64,000 bases of DNA from Torreya grandis (lineage: Eukaryota > Streptophyta > Pinopsida > Cupressales > Taxaceae), in assembly GCA_037957365.1 (NCBI GenBank), contig JARHVA010002005.1, positions 1,383,501-1,447,500 on the forward strand, in the 5' to 3' direction. The notes below the pieces were generated by a model that was not told the origin of the DNA, searched no databases, and worked only from the letters and a program-made list of their open reading frames with translations. Positions 1 to 10,880 of this stretch are shown here, in pieces; the stretch's first letter is position 1; each line of letters begins with the position of its first letter. The translations under genes were made by a program, and so were the position numbers.

Positions 1-190
1 CTTGGTCTTGAAATGAGATGAAGATAGAGTAAAACTAGGTAGACATACAAAGTTTTATACTTTGTGGAGTGGTCCTTACATCGTCAGCAAGTGTAAGAAA
101 AGAAACTCCTTTTAGCTATCCAAAATGGATGGAGAAGAGCTGCCTATTTCAATGAATGGAATCCATTTGAAGCTTTGATTTTGACCCTTA
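1..190 (+). pseudogene. Ty3/gypsy integrase C-terminus of a second, upstream element (cut by window edge)
   Basis: The translated stretch contains the GPY/F-type module of a gypsy integrase tail (LVLK near 10, then WSGPYIVSK near 68-95), followed by the end of the pol frame near 175. The integrase DDE core must lie upstream of the window. The same sequence recurs at 8,471-8,660 as the end of the complete pol region, with only scattered base differences. A pol end here, followed by an LTR and then a fresh gag, means that two internal regions share one LTR. One in-frame stop is visible where the other copy is also broken. Confidence 0.75.
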
Positions 191-654
191 CTGTTCATGC
201 CTTGTATATACTTTATTTTGGTGTGTTTTCTTTATTGTGTTTATTTTTCCTAAGTGATTTGGAGCATAATGTTTCCCTTTTAGGTATTTTCTTTCCTTTT
301 TTTTAGTTGTGCATGTGTCTCTCCAGCTTGTGTTTTTGGCCATAGCTTGTTATTTCAACTCTTGTTTACCTTGTATGACTCCATGCCCAATGGAAAGATT
401 TAGATGAATGGTCTTATGACATAGCAGACATGTCTCCCTTGGAAATTACTAGAATGTTGACCATTTTTTGCATGACCAATTTGTGTTTGCCCTTTCACTC
501 TTTTTGTTTCTCCCTTGCTCATTTTCTATGTTGGGTCACTTGATTTGTTGCTTATATTTTTGCATCGACCTCTCCTATTTTGGGCTCTTCTCCCTTGTTA
601 TTTTTTTTCCCCTTTGCCTTGTTTGCCTTAGCTTGTCAAGGTTTGTTTTACCTT

Positions 655-1225
655 GAAGTGCCCTTTGAAACCTTTTTGAAGGGCCTTTCTTGCCTTGCCT
701 TCTTCCCAAGTGTCCATTCACATTTTTTTATGGGCACTTTATTGTCTAAGTGACCCTTTGAAAAAGTTCTAAAGGGCACTTTTTTCCCAAGTGTCTCTTC
801 AAAATTTTCTGAAGGGCACTTTATTGTCCAAGTGATCATTTGGAAAAGTTTCAAAGGGAAATTTTCTTCCCAAGAGTCCCTTCAAACTTTTTTGAAGGGC
901 ACTTTTTTTATCCAACTGACCCTTTAAAAAAGTTTTGAAGGGCACTATTCTTCCCAAATGTCCCTTCAGAATTTTCTGAAGGGCACTTTATTGTCAAAGT
1001 GACCCTTTGAAAAAGTTTTGAAGGGCACTTTTCTTCCCAAGATTCCCTTTAGACTTTTCTTGAGGACACCTTGTTTTTTGAAATGCCCTTTAAAAAAGTT
1101 TGGAAGGACCATTTCCTTTGAAAATGCCCTTCAAAATATTTTGAAGGGACCTTGTTGCTTTCCCAAGTGTCTTTCAGAACTTTTTCAAAGGACACTTTCC
1201 CAAGTGTCCTTTAGTGAAAGTTCCT
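655..1225 (+). repeat. Tandem array of ~41-bp palindromic units in the gypsy LTR
   Basis: About 13 degenerate units are seen, each built as GTG(A/T)CCCTT - A/T-rich centre - GAAGGGCACTTT and ending in CCCAA or TCCAA. Each unit can fold back, since CCCTTCAAAA pairs with TTTTGAAGGG. Two unit types alternate (a 'gtgaccctttgaaaaag' type and a 'gtgtcccttcagaa' type), which gives an apparent dimer period of about 83 bp. The short ORFs on both strands here are by-products of the repeat. The array lies upstream of the TATA box, in what should be U3. Confidence 0.85.
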
Positions 1226-1975
1226 AAAGGAACTAGCCATTGCATTTCAGGCAAAATTCCCAAAAGAATTCCTTCAAATAGATTGTCTAAAAGAATTAAT
1301 TCGAGAAAATTGCCCAAAACATAAGCCAAGCCTAAATGAATCCCCATGACATGCTGCAAGATGTCAAATTTGATAGAGCCAATTAGTTGATGGGATTCAA
1401 AAAGTTGACATATTACAAGATGTCAAATTCATGGTGGCCAACTACCCATTGGGATTGAAAGACATGATGTGCCGTATGATGTCAAATTTAGGGTAGCCAA
1501 CTGGCCATTGGGGTGAAACTTGGTGACATGTTGCAGGGTGTCAAATTCATGCCTAAAGTCTTCAAACAAGAAGTAAAGTCATTGGAAAAACCTAAAAACT
1601 TTGTAGTACAAATCAAGTTTTCTAACATGCTTGACTTATGACTTTTATAATTAGAAGTAATCAAAGAACCCAAAGGAGAAATCAAGGAGTAAAGCCATTT
1701 AGAAGGCCCAAATGGGTCTATTGTACAAAACATGGAAGCTTTCAAAAAGAATTTAAGGTTCATAGAAATGATCCAAGCCATTTCTTATGGATGGTCATCT
1801 CACCATTAGTTTTTCAATGATCCTGGTCATTTCTAGAGGGCGAATCAAAGAGAAGGACAAACTCTAACTAAATGAGAGAATAGCTAGAATCAGTTTCACT
1901 AGGATGGCGATGGAAAACTATTTTGGAGGCTTCTATTTTAGCACCCGATAGCTCTTTTTTATCTCCTTTTTTTAC

Positions 1976-1983
1976 TATAAATA
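1976..1983 (+). promoter_or_regulatory. TATA box of the gypsy LTR promoter
   Basis: TATAAATA, followed by AGGACCCTTGGGCTCTT, is conserved in the second LTR at 11,627-11,634. The position, about 770 bp before the LTR end, fits a U3/R boundary. Retention in both copies supports a functional ancestral promoter. Confidence 0.65.
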
Positions 1984-2755
1984 GGACCCTTGGGCTCTTG
2001 TTTTATCATCCACAGATAGTACAACAAAGCCCTATTAGAATTTTTTGCCATTTTCTTGCCTTTGAGCAAAGAAGCATAAGTCTATTTTCTTTCTAAGTTC
2101 TAGGTATTTACCTGGGCATGAAAAAGACACAGAGTGACAACAAGTAATGTTTTATCCTCCTATTCTCTATCCTTCATGCTTTTGAGCAAGATCCAATAGG
2201 TCATGTAGAGTGCATTCTAGCTATATGAGATTTTGCACATGTGAAACCATTTTTTGGACTATACAGGTTCTCTTTTCTAGTTATTTACCTTATGTGATCT
2301 CATTCATTTTGTCTCTACATTGAAATACTTATGTTGAAATCTTCTAGAGCTTGAGTTATAGACTATATTCTACTATATTATGCAGAAGTATAGGGCATAC
2401 ATGTGGATACTAATTCTTGGTGTATCACCATTTTAGACTAAGCTTTTAATGTATGCAAAATTCAAACTCTTTTCACACATACAAACTAGTTCAAAAATTT
2501 TATTTCACAAAAGCTAATACATGGAGCTAGACCTTTCAACCTAGAGGTTTGTTTCCACTTATAGGCACACTAATAGGCCTATAAATGTCCCAATGTTGCC
2601 CAAATATAGAAGAGGCCTGAATAGCCCTCTTTTAGGGTGAAAGATTTAGAGACAATAGTTCTAGCACACCCGATGGGACCCAAATTATGGCTAAGTCAAG
2701 GTGAATGCTGGTCTTAACAAGCCTAAAGTAGTAAAACTACTCCTAACCTAGCATT

Positions 2756-2765
2756 TGGTGACTCC
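2756..2765 (+). other. Primer-binding site of the gypsy element
   Basis: TGGTGACTCC lies two bases after the terminal CA of the LTR. It resembles the TGGCGACTCC type of primer site that I associate with Tat-like plant gypsy elements (from memory, not searched). It marks the start of the internal region. Confidence 0.55.
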
Positions 2766-2974
2766 AAAAGGGTGTGAATCCCTAGTTCTAGACTAAGTTT
2801 TATACATTATCCTACATGGTCCTCATAAGGTCCTTGATATTTTTTGACCAAGCCCCTTTAGCTAAAGCTTTTCTTGAGGAACAACACCCTGAACCACTCC
2901 TAGACGTATTAAATCATTAGCAAAGAGGTTTTGGGGAAGAATAAAAAGAGGTTGAAGAAGTTCAAGGAGAGGAA

Positions 2975-4225
2975 GAAGAAGAAATAGAGGATCATAAGGG
3001 AAGAAAAGAAATTGGGGAAAGGGGAGAGATAGATGTCAACCCTTCCTTGCTTTTAATATCCAAAACCCAATAGAGCTTCCTGCATATGACCCTATCCCTC
3101 CAAATACTACCAAAAATATTCCTAGTTTCAATGGAGAGGGTCCTATTACCCCATTTGAACATATTAGAGACATCTCTAATTTTTGCAATTTCCATAATGT
3201 TACTAGGGCCAACATAACCATTAGGCTACTTGCTATGTATTTAAAAGGAAAATCACTTGATTGGTATAGAACATTGGAGGGGGGGTTTAGAGACCTATTG
3301 GTGATAAGATTCAAAAATAAGAGTGATCATGCTTCTCTAATACATAAGTTGAATGTAATAAGAAGAGGTCTAAATGAAACCATAGGAGATTTCAATGAGA
3401 TATTTCAAAGAACATGGTATAGGTTGCCACCAATCATGAGACCTCCTCCTAGCTTTATGTTTCCACCATACCTCAAAGGGATTAGTACTAATGTTGTTGT
3501 TATGTTGTAGTCAATGGTAGGATTCACTTTTTCATGTGCATATGAGCTAGAAATTGAGGCTAAGAATAGCTTGATTTAGGATAGAAGACTCTGTCCAAGA
3601 GTTTCCATGCCTTTGATGTCCCACAATTTGGTTGAAGCTCCAAACATGTCACAAGTTCCTAATGCCAATGTGAATCCAAGAGCCTTTCCCAATAAGGTGG
3701 ATAATATTGTGGAAAAGGATGAATAAACAATATCATTGAGAGCTTAGCTCAAACAAGCTCACTATCATACAAGTGCTCTTCCTAATGCACAATACTATCC
3801 TCAACAAGGATATAGAGCTCCATCCCAATACAATTATCAAGGGAGAGGATAAAATCAACAAGGTTACAATAGGCAGCCCAATGCATATAATCCAAATTCT
3901 ACTCCCATAAAGGCTATTGTTCCAGTTCATGCAAATCTAGTGCAAGGAGAAGATCATGTGGACCAATGGGGGTAGATTCAAGGTCAGTTTACACATGATG
4001 ATGGAAGAACCATCTATGATTTGACTACAAAAGAAGAAGTTGATCCTTATAAGACAATATAAGAAGCATGTCCTAGCCAAAGGGATAGTCTTGGAAAACG
4101 TAGCAACCCAAGTGTGGGAATGATGAATTTTCAAGTAAAAGATGACTTTGTGTTGAATCAAGGCATGTAAATTACAGCTAATACAAGGGCCAAGAAGAGA
4201 GCATTGGGAGAAGGCCAGGAGCCAT
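2975..4225 (+). pseudogene. gag: Ty3/gypsy gag (decayed)
   Basis: A single reading frame from about 3,052 can be followed to 4,225 with only isolated stops. The capsid core (3,115-3,500) includes PSFNGEGPITPFEH, then LAMYLKGKSLDWY and a FNEIFQRTWYRLP helix, as in plant gypsy gag proteins. A Gln/Tyr/Asn-rich tail follows (3,760-3,920). No zinc knuckle is recognised. The stops near 3,508, 3,577, 3,724, 3,850, 3,973 and 4,060 lie in Gln/Glu-rich context and look like decay rather than frame changes. The upstream acidic stretch (2,940-3,040) may be the N-terminus, in a different frame. Confidence 0.75.
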
Positions 4226-4546
4226 AAATAGTTCCAAGTGATGCATCTTCAAGGACACAAAGTTCCAATCAAATATGATGCACCTTCTACAAGCCATGTT
4301 CATCAACAAAATTAGAATGTAAATGTAACTACCAAGATTGTAACATAGTAGGCTACAACTCCTTTATTACCATCAAAAATGCAAGATAAAGTGAATACTC
4401 TATCTCTAAATATTGTGGACTCATTAAAGAGCACTAAGACAAGTATATCCATTTGGGAGGTTCTACATGTACCTAGTTAAAAGGAGCTTTTGCAAGAGTA
4501 GTTAGCAAGCATACAGGTGGTTCCTCAATCTTCAAAGTAGCATAGT

Positions 4547-5010
4547 GTGGCTCTCACAAATTCTCCACATCATCTTTTGGAGCATTCTTCTAAAGTTGAA
4601 AAGCCTCCACCATTCTACCTCACACACATTGTGGGAGATAATTTTGTCCACAATTATATTGTGGATAGTGGAGCAAGCACTATTTTTATGCCTAAAGTAA
4701 TGGCTGATAAGCTAGGTTTGAACTATGAGCCACATAGTAAAGGCATGTTGCATCTGGATGGAACTCCAACCAAGATGGTAATATTGGTCAAAGGTATGAA
4801 TTTTTTTTTACATGGCTAACCAAGCTTCACTATCATGCAAGATATTATGGTGGTGGACCATCCAACACACTTTGCTATATGTTGGTTTAGGGACTTTACG
4901 ACCAATATAGGAAGATACCTTTCTGCTGATTGGTCCTTTCTAGATTTCAAGACAAGGTATGGAACCAAGGTAACAATAAGGACTCAACCCTTATCAAGGT
5001 TCCAAATTGA
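4547..5010 (+). pseudogene. Ty3/gypsy aspartic protease
   Basis: The catalytic motif DSGAST follows HNYIV at about 4,650-4,685, and VMADKLGL comes after it as in retropepsins. The C-terminal half reads on from 4,835 (IMVVDHPTHFAI) after a stop at 4,819. The active-site Asp-Ser-Gly is intact. It is in the same reading frame as the RNase H-like domain and the start of RT downstream, so it belongs to one polyprotein. Gag is in another frame, from either a natural shift or decay. Confidence 0.75.
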
Positions 5011-5239
5011 GCCATACTTGGAGATAATGAATAATGAAAACTATCTAATTAGTAAAGAGGAAGAAACAATCCTGAATAGTGAAACATCTTCTCCTCTTGA
5101 AGGTATTTCTAACCTCTATCTTGACAAGTATAGCACTGAAACACATGGCCTTGATATTTACACTTTCATTAAGGAAACTAATTTGGGAGCTTACTACATG
5201 CATGAGGAGAACATCTCAATTCCTTCACTCACTAATGAA

Positions 5240-5690
5240 GATCATGAGCTTGATGACATGTGGGAAATGTTATTTGATGGTTCAAGGAGGAAAATAAGCA
5301 TAGGATCTGGTGTCATGTTGGTTTTCCCATCAAAGAATCATTACTACTCTTATTATAGGTTTCACTTCAATTGCACTTGTAATGTGGCAGAATATGAAGG
5401 CTTAGTTCATGGTCTCCAATGGGCAAAGAAGAGAGGAATCAAGCTTTTGAAACTCTATGGAGATAGTTAGCTGGTCATTCATCAAGTGAGAAGTCAAGCT
5501 ACAACTAGGAACCCTTTGCTCAAGTCCTACAAGCATAGGGTGTGGGATCTACTTGAGGATTTTGATGCCTTCAACATCCAACCCATATCAAGAGACTTGA
5601 ATAAATAAGCTGATAGATTGGATACAATAGGAGCACATTTTGTCTCATTTTTTGATGTTGAATAAAAGAAATATCAATCCCATATCAAGA
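5240..5690 (+). pseudogene. Additional RNase H-like domain between protease and RT
   Basis: The frame shows the RNase H acidic residues in order: Asp in LFDGS (codon 5,276-5,278), Glu in VAEYEGLVHGL, Asp in LYGDS, and a final Asp in the KxADRLD context near 5,610. The pattern (YEGLVHGLQWAKKRGIK, then VIHQVRSQ, then SRDLNK) matches the extra archaeal-type RNase H (aRNH) of Tat-lineage plant gypsy elements. The stop at 5,468-5,470 replaces the expected Gln of GDSQL. The frame is the same as that of protease and RT. In Ogre and Retand elements I recall this domain lying after the RT-RNase H pair; here it comes before RT. The usual gypsy RNase H is also present, at 7,020-7,374. Confidence 0.75.
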
Positions 5691-5809
5691 TCATTGTGAG
5701 AATTTTCATTTTGGATAATGAAGTGTCATGGAAAGTATTTCAAAGTGATGAACACATTGCACACTTCTTGCAAAATGAGGTAGGTTTCTCTTCAAGAAAT
5801 TAAAAGAAG

Positions 5810-7025
5810 TTGCAATATCATTATGAAGAGCAAATTATACAACTAAAGACAAATATAATACGCATGGGGCTGATTACCTTGGAGAGTGTCTTCAATGAGG
5901 ATGCTCAAAATAAAAACCAAAGAATGAGCATCTCAACAAAAGAAGAGAACTATGAGATGGTTCTGATTTACAAGGACAAACTTTTGAAGATTAGCAAGGC
6001 TTGTTCTCAGTTGGAAAGGCAAGATTTTATTGCATTATGCAAAGAGTTTCATGACATGTTTACTTGGGAATACAAGGACTTGAAAGGCTTTGACCCAAGT
6101 CTAGCTCATCACCCCATTGAGTTGGAGCATGGAGCTAAACTAGTAAGACAAAATCAAAGGCCTGTCAACCTTAAGTTATAAGAACTCATGAAGAAAGAGC
6201 TAACCAAATTGATTGAGTCTAGGATTATCTTTCCTATCAAGAACTCAACCTGGGTAGCAACCTTGTGCCATTTTAAAAGAAGAATTGAGAATTTAGAATT
6301 TGTGTAGATTTTTGTGATCTAAACAAAGTGTCTCTCAAGGATCATTACCCATTCCCTTCCATGGAACAAATTTTGCAAGTTGTTTTAGGTTCTCAACATT
6401 TCTCACTTCTTGATGGTTATTCAGGTTATAATCAAATATTGGTAAATGAAGGGGATCAATTCAAGACAACCTTCACCACCAAGTGGGGGACCTTTGTCTA
6501 TAATAAGATACCATTTGGTTTATCCAATGCTAGAGCTATATTTCAAAGGGAAATAGACATGGATTTCAAAGGTTTGATCAATAAGTTCTTTCTTGTTTAC
6601 CTTGACGATATATCCATTTTTTCTAAGGATGATGTTGATTATATGGTACATTTAAGGTAAGTGTTTGAGAAGTGTAGAGAGTATAGCATATCTCTCAATC
6701 CAAAGAAGTGCATCTTTGTTGTCCATGAAGGTAAGATTTGGGCCATGTTGTTTAAAAAGGAGGCTTATCTATTGACCTCAAAAGGATTGAAGCTAGTCTA
6801 GGCTTGTCTTTGCCTCAACACAAGAAAGGGATAAAAAGTTTCTTGGGAAAAATAAACTTTGTAAGGAGGTTTATCCCAAAATTTGCAACTGTGGTAAAGC
6901 CTATCACAATCATGATAAAAAAGAACCAAGTTTTTACTTGGATAAAGGAAGGTAAAGGCAGCTTTGAGGCAATCAAGAAAGCAATTACAACATCTCCCAC
7001 TCTCAGCTATGCTTATGCAAAATAA
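5810..7025 (+). pseudogene. Ty3/gypsy reverse transcriptase
   Basis: The N-terminal linker (FHDMFTWEYKDLKGFDPSLA at 6,047-6,107) and fingers (PVNLKL) lie in frame 2. Near 6,230-6,330 the frame shifts and the catalytic core continues in frame 1, with YPFPSMEQIL, FSLLDGYSGYNQI, TTFTTKWGTF and the catalytic YLDD at 6,598-6,609. The thumb/connection region (KGIKSFLGKINFVRRFIPKF) is at 6,828-6,890 and extends to 7,025. All motifs expected of a gypsy RT are present, but a frameshift and several stops (for example near 6,179, 6,305 and 6,658) break it. Confidence 0.85.
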
Positions 7026-7374
7026 TGATGAAGACATTGAGTAGCCAATTATTTTCTTCAGCCAAGGTTTATAAGATTATGAAATGAGATATTCTTTTGT
7101 TGAGAAACAATATTTAACCATCATTAGAGGTTTGAAAAAGTTTAGGCACATGGTTTCCAAAAACAAGATCCATGTCATGGTCTCCCATCCTAGCAACAAG
7201 GAGTTTCTCCTAAGTAGGGATCTTAATGAAAAGAGATCTGGATGGATCACAAAGGTGATGGAATATGACATTGACATCAAGGTAACTAGCCTAGTAAGAG
7301 GAAAAGGTTTATGTGAGCACTTAGCATCTAACTTTCAAGAGCCAAAAGAACAAGCCTTGGTGAATCGAGTTTAA
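7026..7374 (+). pseudogene. Ty3/gypsy RNase H (the standard domain after RT)
   Basis: The segment RYSFVEKQYLTIIRGLKKF with SKNKIHVMVSH and LVRGKGLCEHLAS shows the pattern of a gypsy RNase H: the Glu-containing helix, the strand before the third Asp position, and the C-terminal helix. The first Asp motif falls in the more degraded start (7,026-7,080). It ends at a stop at 7,372. With the domain at 5,240-5,690, this element carries two RNase H-like modules. Confidence 0.7.
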
Positions 7375-7479
7375 GACCAGCCAGCTGATGAAATGCAAAA
7401 TAAAAGTTGGACACAAGACATCATTAGTTTTCTTCAAAATGGTGAATGCCCTAATGGCTTGAATAAATCTCAAAGAAGG

Positions 7480-8660
7480 TATTTTAGGCTAAAGGCTATT
7501 ACTTTATTATCTTGTGTATGGCATTATCTTTAATAAGGATGTGAGAAATGTGTTGCTAAGATGCATTAAAAATGATAAATTCATATGCTACTAGAAAAGT
7601 TTCATAATGGTGTAGATGGTGGTCACTTCTCTCCCAAAATAATAGCTACAAAAACAATGAGAGCTGGTTACTATTGGCCTAGTCTTTTTAAGGATTATTA
7701 TCTTTGGTCTAAGGTTTGCCCTTAATGTGCTTTCTTTGTTGGCAAATAAAATATTGCTACCCTTCCATTGAATCCTATCCAAGTGGACCAACCTTTCATG
7801 CAATGGGGCCTTGACTTTATTGGTATGATCAAGCCTCCATCAAGTGCTAGACTTAAATGGATATTAATTGCTACAGACTACTTCACAAGATGGGTAGAGA
7901 CTATTGCTTTGAAGGATGTAAATGAAAATACTATCTTAGAGTTCTATGAAAACATTATAACGAGGTTTGGAGCTCCTCTTGTCAACATCTTAGATAATAC
8001 ACTTGCTTTCATAAGTGCTAAAACTTTTGATTGGGTAGTAAAGAGTGGAGTTAATTTGAGTACCTCATCCAACTACTACCCTCAAGGTAATGGATTGGCT
8101 AAGTCTACCAACAAGAACCTCATCAAGATCATCAAGAGGACATTAGAAACCAATCAAAGATCTCGCATAACAAGCTAAAGATAGTCTTATGGGTAGATAG
8201 AATCACTCCCAAGAAGTCAATTGGTAATTCTCCCTTTGTACTTGTCTATGGGAGAAAAACTAGGCTATCCATATCACAAGATCTCCCTACCTTGAGACTT
8301 GCACACTAGCTAGAATTACTTGAAAATACTCCCATGGAGGTCAGATTGATAGAATTAATACAGCTATAAGAGGCAAGAGATGATGCACATAAAGCTTTAG
8401 AACACCATCAAGTTCTCATGAAGAAACCCTTTGACAAAAGGGTAAGGGAAAGAGTGTTTAAAGAAGGTGACTTGGTCTTGAAATGGGATGAAGATAGAGT
8501 ACAACTAGGTAGGCATACAAAGTTTGATACTTTGTAGAGTGGCCCTTACATCATTAGCAAGTGAAAGCAAAGAAACACCTTTTAGCTATCTAAAATAAAT
8601 GGAGAAGAGCTACCTATTTTAGTGAATGGAATCCATTTGAAGCCTTGGTTTTGACCCTTT
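7480..8660 (+). pseudogene. Ty3/gypsy integrase with lost catalytic Glu
   Basis: The zinc-binding region is recognisable (HNG..GGHFSP, then YYWPSLFKDYYLW and CPxCAFF, about 7,600-7,740). The core has Asp in WGLDFIGMI (about 7,805-7,830) and Asp in ILDNTLAF (near 8,000). The catalytic Glu is replaced by Lys in NGLAKSTNK (codon 8,101-8,103, AAG where GAG is expected). After the stop at 8,176 the tail continues to the GPY-type module (SGPYIISK, about 8,540). Integration activity would be lost even without the stops. It matches the truncated tail at 1-190. Confidence 0.8.
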
Positions 8661-9122
8661 CTGGCCATGCCTTGTATATAACTTGTTTTGGTATGTTTCT
8701 TTTGTTGTGTTTGTTTCTCCCTAAGTGCTTTGGAGCATAGTGTTTCCCTTTCAGGTGTTTTATTTCCTTTTTTCATCTATGTGTGTGTCTCTCTAGGTTA
8801 TGTTTTTGGCAATGGATTATTATTTCAACTCTTGTTTACCTTGCATGACTCCATGCCCAATGGAAGGATTTAGGTGACTGGTCTTATGACATAGCGGGCA
8901 TGTTTCCCCTATAAATTACTATAATGTTGACCATTTTTTGCATGACCAATTTGTGATTTCCCTCTAGCTCTTTTCATTTCTCCTTTTCTCATTTTTCATG
9001 TTTGGTCACTTGATTTGTTTCTTCTCATTTCCCTTTGACCTCTCCTAGTTTGGGATTTTTTCCCTTGTTCTTTGTTTTTCCCTTTGCCTTGCTTGCCTTA
9101 GCTTGTCAAGCTTTATTTTGCC

Positions 9123-9212
9123 CCAAGGTGCCCTTCAAAACCTTTTTGAAGGGCCTTTCTTACCTTTCCTTCTTCCCAAGTGTCCCTTCAAACTTTTATA
9201 AAGGGCACTTTG
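9123..9212 (+). repeat. Palindromic minisatellite, left fragment
   Basis: Two units of the same ~41-bp palindromic repeat as at 655-1,225, cut off by the solo LTR that begins at 9,213. Confidence 0.8.
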
Positions 9213-10428
9213 TGTAAACACCTAAATCTGGCCACCAATGACCTCCAACTAGGCTTTTGACCAATTTCCACCTAAAATACACAATTTGGTGTAAAAACAC
9301 TAAAACATGTTAAATGATGTGAAACTGACATATTCAAGTGCCAATTTTAGCTAGGGTATCCCTAAATGGGGCAATGCAATTTATGGGCCAACTAACTTTG
9401 ATCAAATCATTTTGAGTCAAAATGCCAAATTTGCACCTAGGTGCTCTAGATTGATATTTCCTATCAAATATCTTGCATAAGATGTGTGCCTTTATTATTT
9501 ATTTTTAATAACATCCTAAATGGGATAATGGTTCCAATGCATCTTACATTGACTTCCAATTCCAATCTAGTTAAATTTTGAACCAATAACAAGGTATTCT
9601 AATCAATTAGAGTAATTTATACACAAAGTGCTTAAACATGCTTAAGAGATAATTAATCCAAATAATGACATAATTAATAATTCCATGGAAACTTGTTGAA
9701 TACTTGTTTTTATAAATGAATATTGAATATCTGCATCATCAAGTGACCTCATTTCTTGGGAAGACATTCCTAGGCCATAAATGCCATCAATATCAAGATT
9801 CATGCCTCCCATACCTCATCAAAGTCCTCCATGCCTCTTAATTTCTCCTCTATCTCAAATATTTATGAGCCTATTTATCAATTTTAATTGAAAAAAATGA
9901 ATTAATCCCCAACCACACATCTCAATCTTGAGATGGATGTTTCAGATTGATTCTGATCAATCTAAAAAATTTATAAATAGAGAGGCCATGAACATCATTT
10001 CTAAGCTATTTTGGTGCAAAGTTATTATGCTCAAATATCTTCAAAGACTTGAGAATGCAAATTTATAATTCAGGATTGGTTCTAAAAGCTTCATGAAACT
10101 AGTGTTACCATGCCAAGCCAAGCCACAAGCCAAAGGTGCCAAGGAAATATGGAGGTAGCCAAGCTTCGCTTGATGAAGATTTCATGAGCGCAAGACCGAG
10201 AAAGCCACTAATATAAAGGAATTTGGATCATCCAAGGAAGGTGAAAGAATTATTGTGTTTTATTCCTTAATTTTTAGTTGTGTTTGTCATTTATTTTTGT
10301 TAACTAAGCTCTCCCTAGTGTCTAGGCCTAGAGATGTTATGTTATTAGTGTGTTTCTTTCATTTTGTTTTCATTTTGGAACTAACACCACACTAACCATC
10401 CTCTCTTGAGTCAAATTCATAGATCACA
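9213..10428 (+). mobile_element. Solo LTR, 1,216 bp, inserted in the minisatellite of the gypsy LTR
   Basis: It starts TGTAAACACC and ends TAGATCACA, so the termini are TGT...ACA as in LTRs. It is flanked by CTTTG at 9,208-9,212 and again at 10,429-10,433, a perfect 5-bp target duplication. Removing the block restores a continuous repeat unit. A TATA-like TTATAAATAG lies at 9,971-9,980. No internal coding region is present, so this is a solo LTR left after LTR-LTR recombination. Its family is not identified and is unlike the other LTRs in this window. Confidence 0.88.
9971..9980 (+). promoter_or_regulatory. TATA-like box of the solo LTR
   Basis: TTATAAATAG followed by AGAGGCC lies about 450 bp before the LTR end, the usual place for the transcription start of an LTR reading left to right. 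It supports plus orientation of the solo LTR. Confidence 0.45.
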
Positions 10429-10433
10429 CTTTG

Positions 10434-10880
10434 TTGTCCAAGTGACCCTTCATAAAAGTTTCGAAGGGCACTTTTCTTCCCAAGTGTCCCTTTGGACTTT
10501 TTTGAAGGGCACTTTGTTGTCAAAGTGACCCTTTAGAAAAGTTTTGAAGGGCACTTTTCTTCCCAAGTGTCCCTTCAGACTTATTTAAAGGGCACTTTGT
10601 TGTCCAAGTGACCCTTCGAAAAAGTTTTGAATGGTACTTTTCTTCCCAAGTGTCCCTTAAGAATTTTCTAAAGGGTACTTTGTTGTCCAAGTGACCCTTT
10701 GAAAAAAATTTGAAGGGCACTTTTCTTCCCAAGTGTCCCTTCAGAATTTTTTGAAGGGCACCTTATTTTTGGAAATGCCTTTTAAAAAAGTTTTGAAGGG
10801 CCATTTCCTTTGGAAATGCCCTTCAAATTTTTTTGAAGGGACCTTGTGCCTTTCCCAAGTGTCCTTTGGGGAAAGTTATC
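10434..10880 (+). repeat. Palindromic minisatellite, right fragment
   Basis: About ten further units of the GTGACCCTT...GAAGGGCACTTT palindromic repeat, continuing the array after the solo LTR. The alternation of two unit types is clear here. A minus-strand ORF of 70 codons spans the array only because the repeats lack stops in one frame. Confidence 0.82.

Larger units (their letters stand above)
455..2753 (+). repeat. Ty3/gypsy LTR (first copy; shared 5' LTR of the downstream internal region)
   Basis: The right end is set by a CA dinucleotide at 2,752-2,753 next to a primer-binding site. The left end is uncertain, because the tandem arrangement makes everything from position 1 homologous to 8,471 onward and no clear polypurine tract is visible; 455 is only a guess at a TGTTGACC start. 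The LTR contains a palindromic minisatellite (655-1,225), a TATA box at 1,976 and a conserved R/U5-like part to about 2,655. It is homologous to 8,925-12,317 once the solo LTR there is removed. It is very long, about 2.3 kb. Confidence 0.6.

Noticed and set aside
455..470. A firm left boundary for the gypsy LTR at TGTTGACC
   Set aside because: No convincing polypurine tract stands before it, and homology cannot set the edge because of the tandem arrangement; kept only as an approximate start.
655..1225. CRISPR-like direct repeats
   Set aside because: Units are adjacent with no unique spacers, lie in a eukaryotic LTR, and there are no cas genes.
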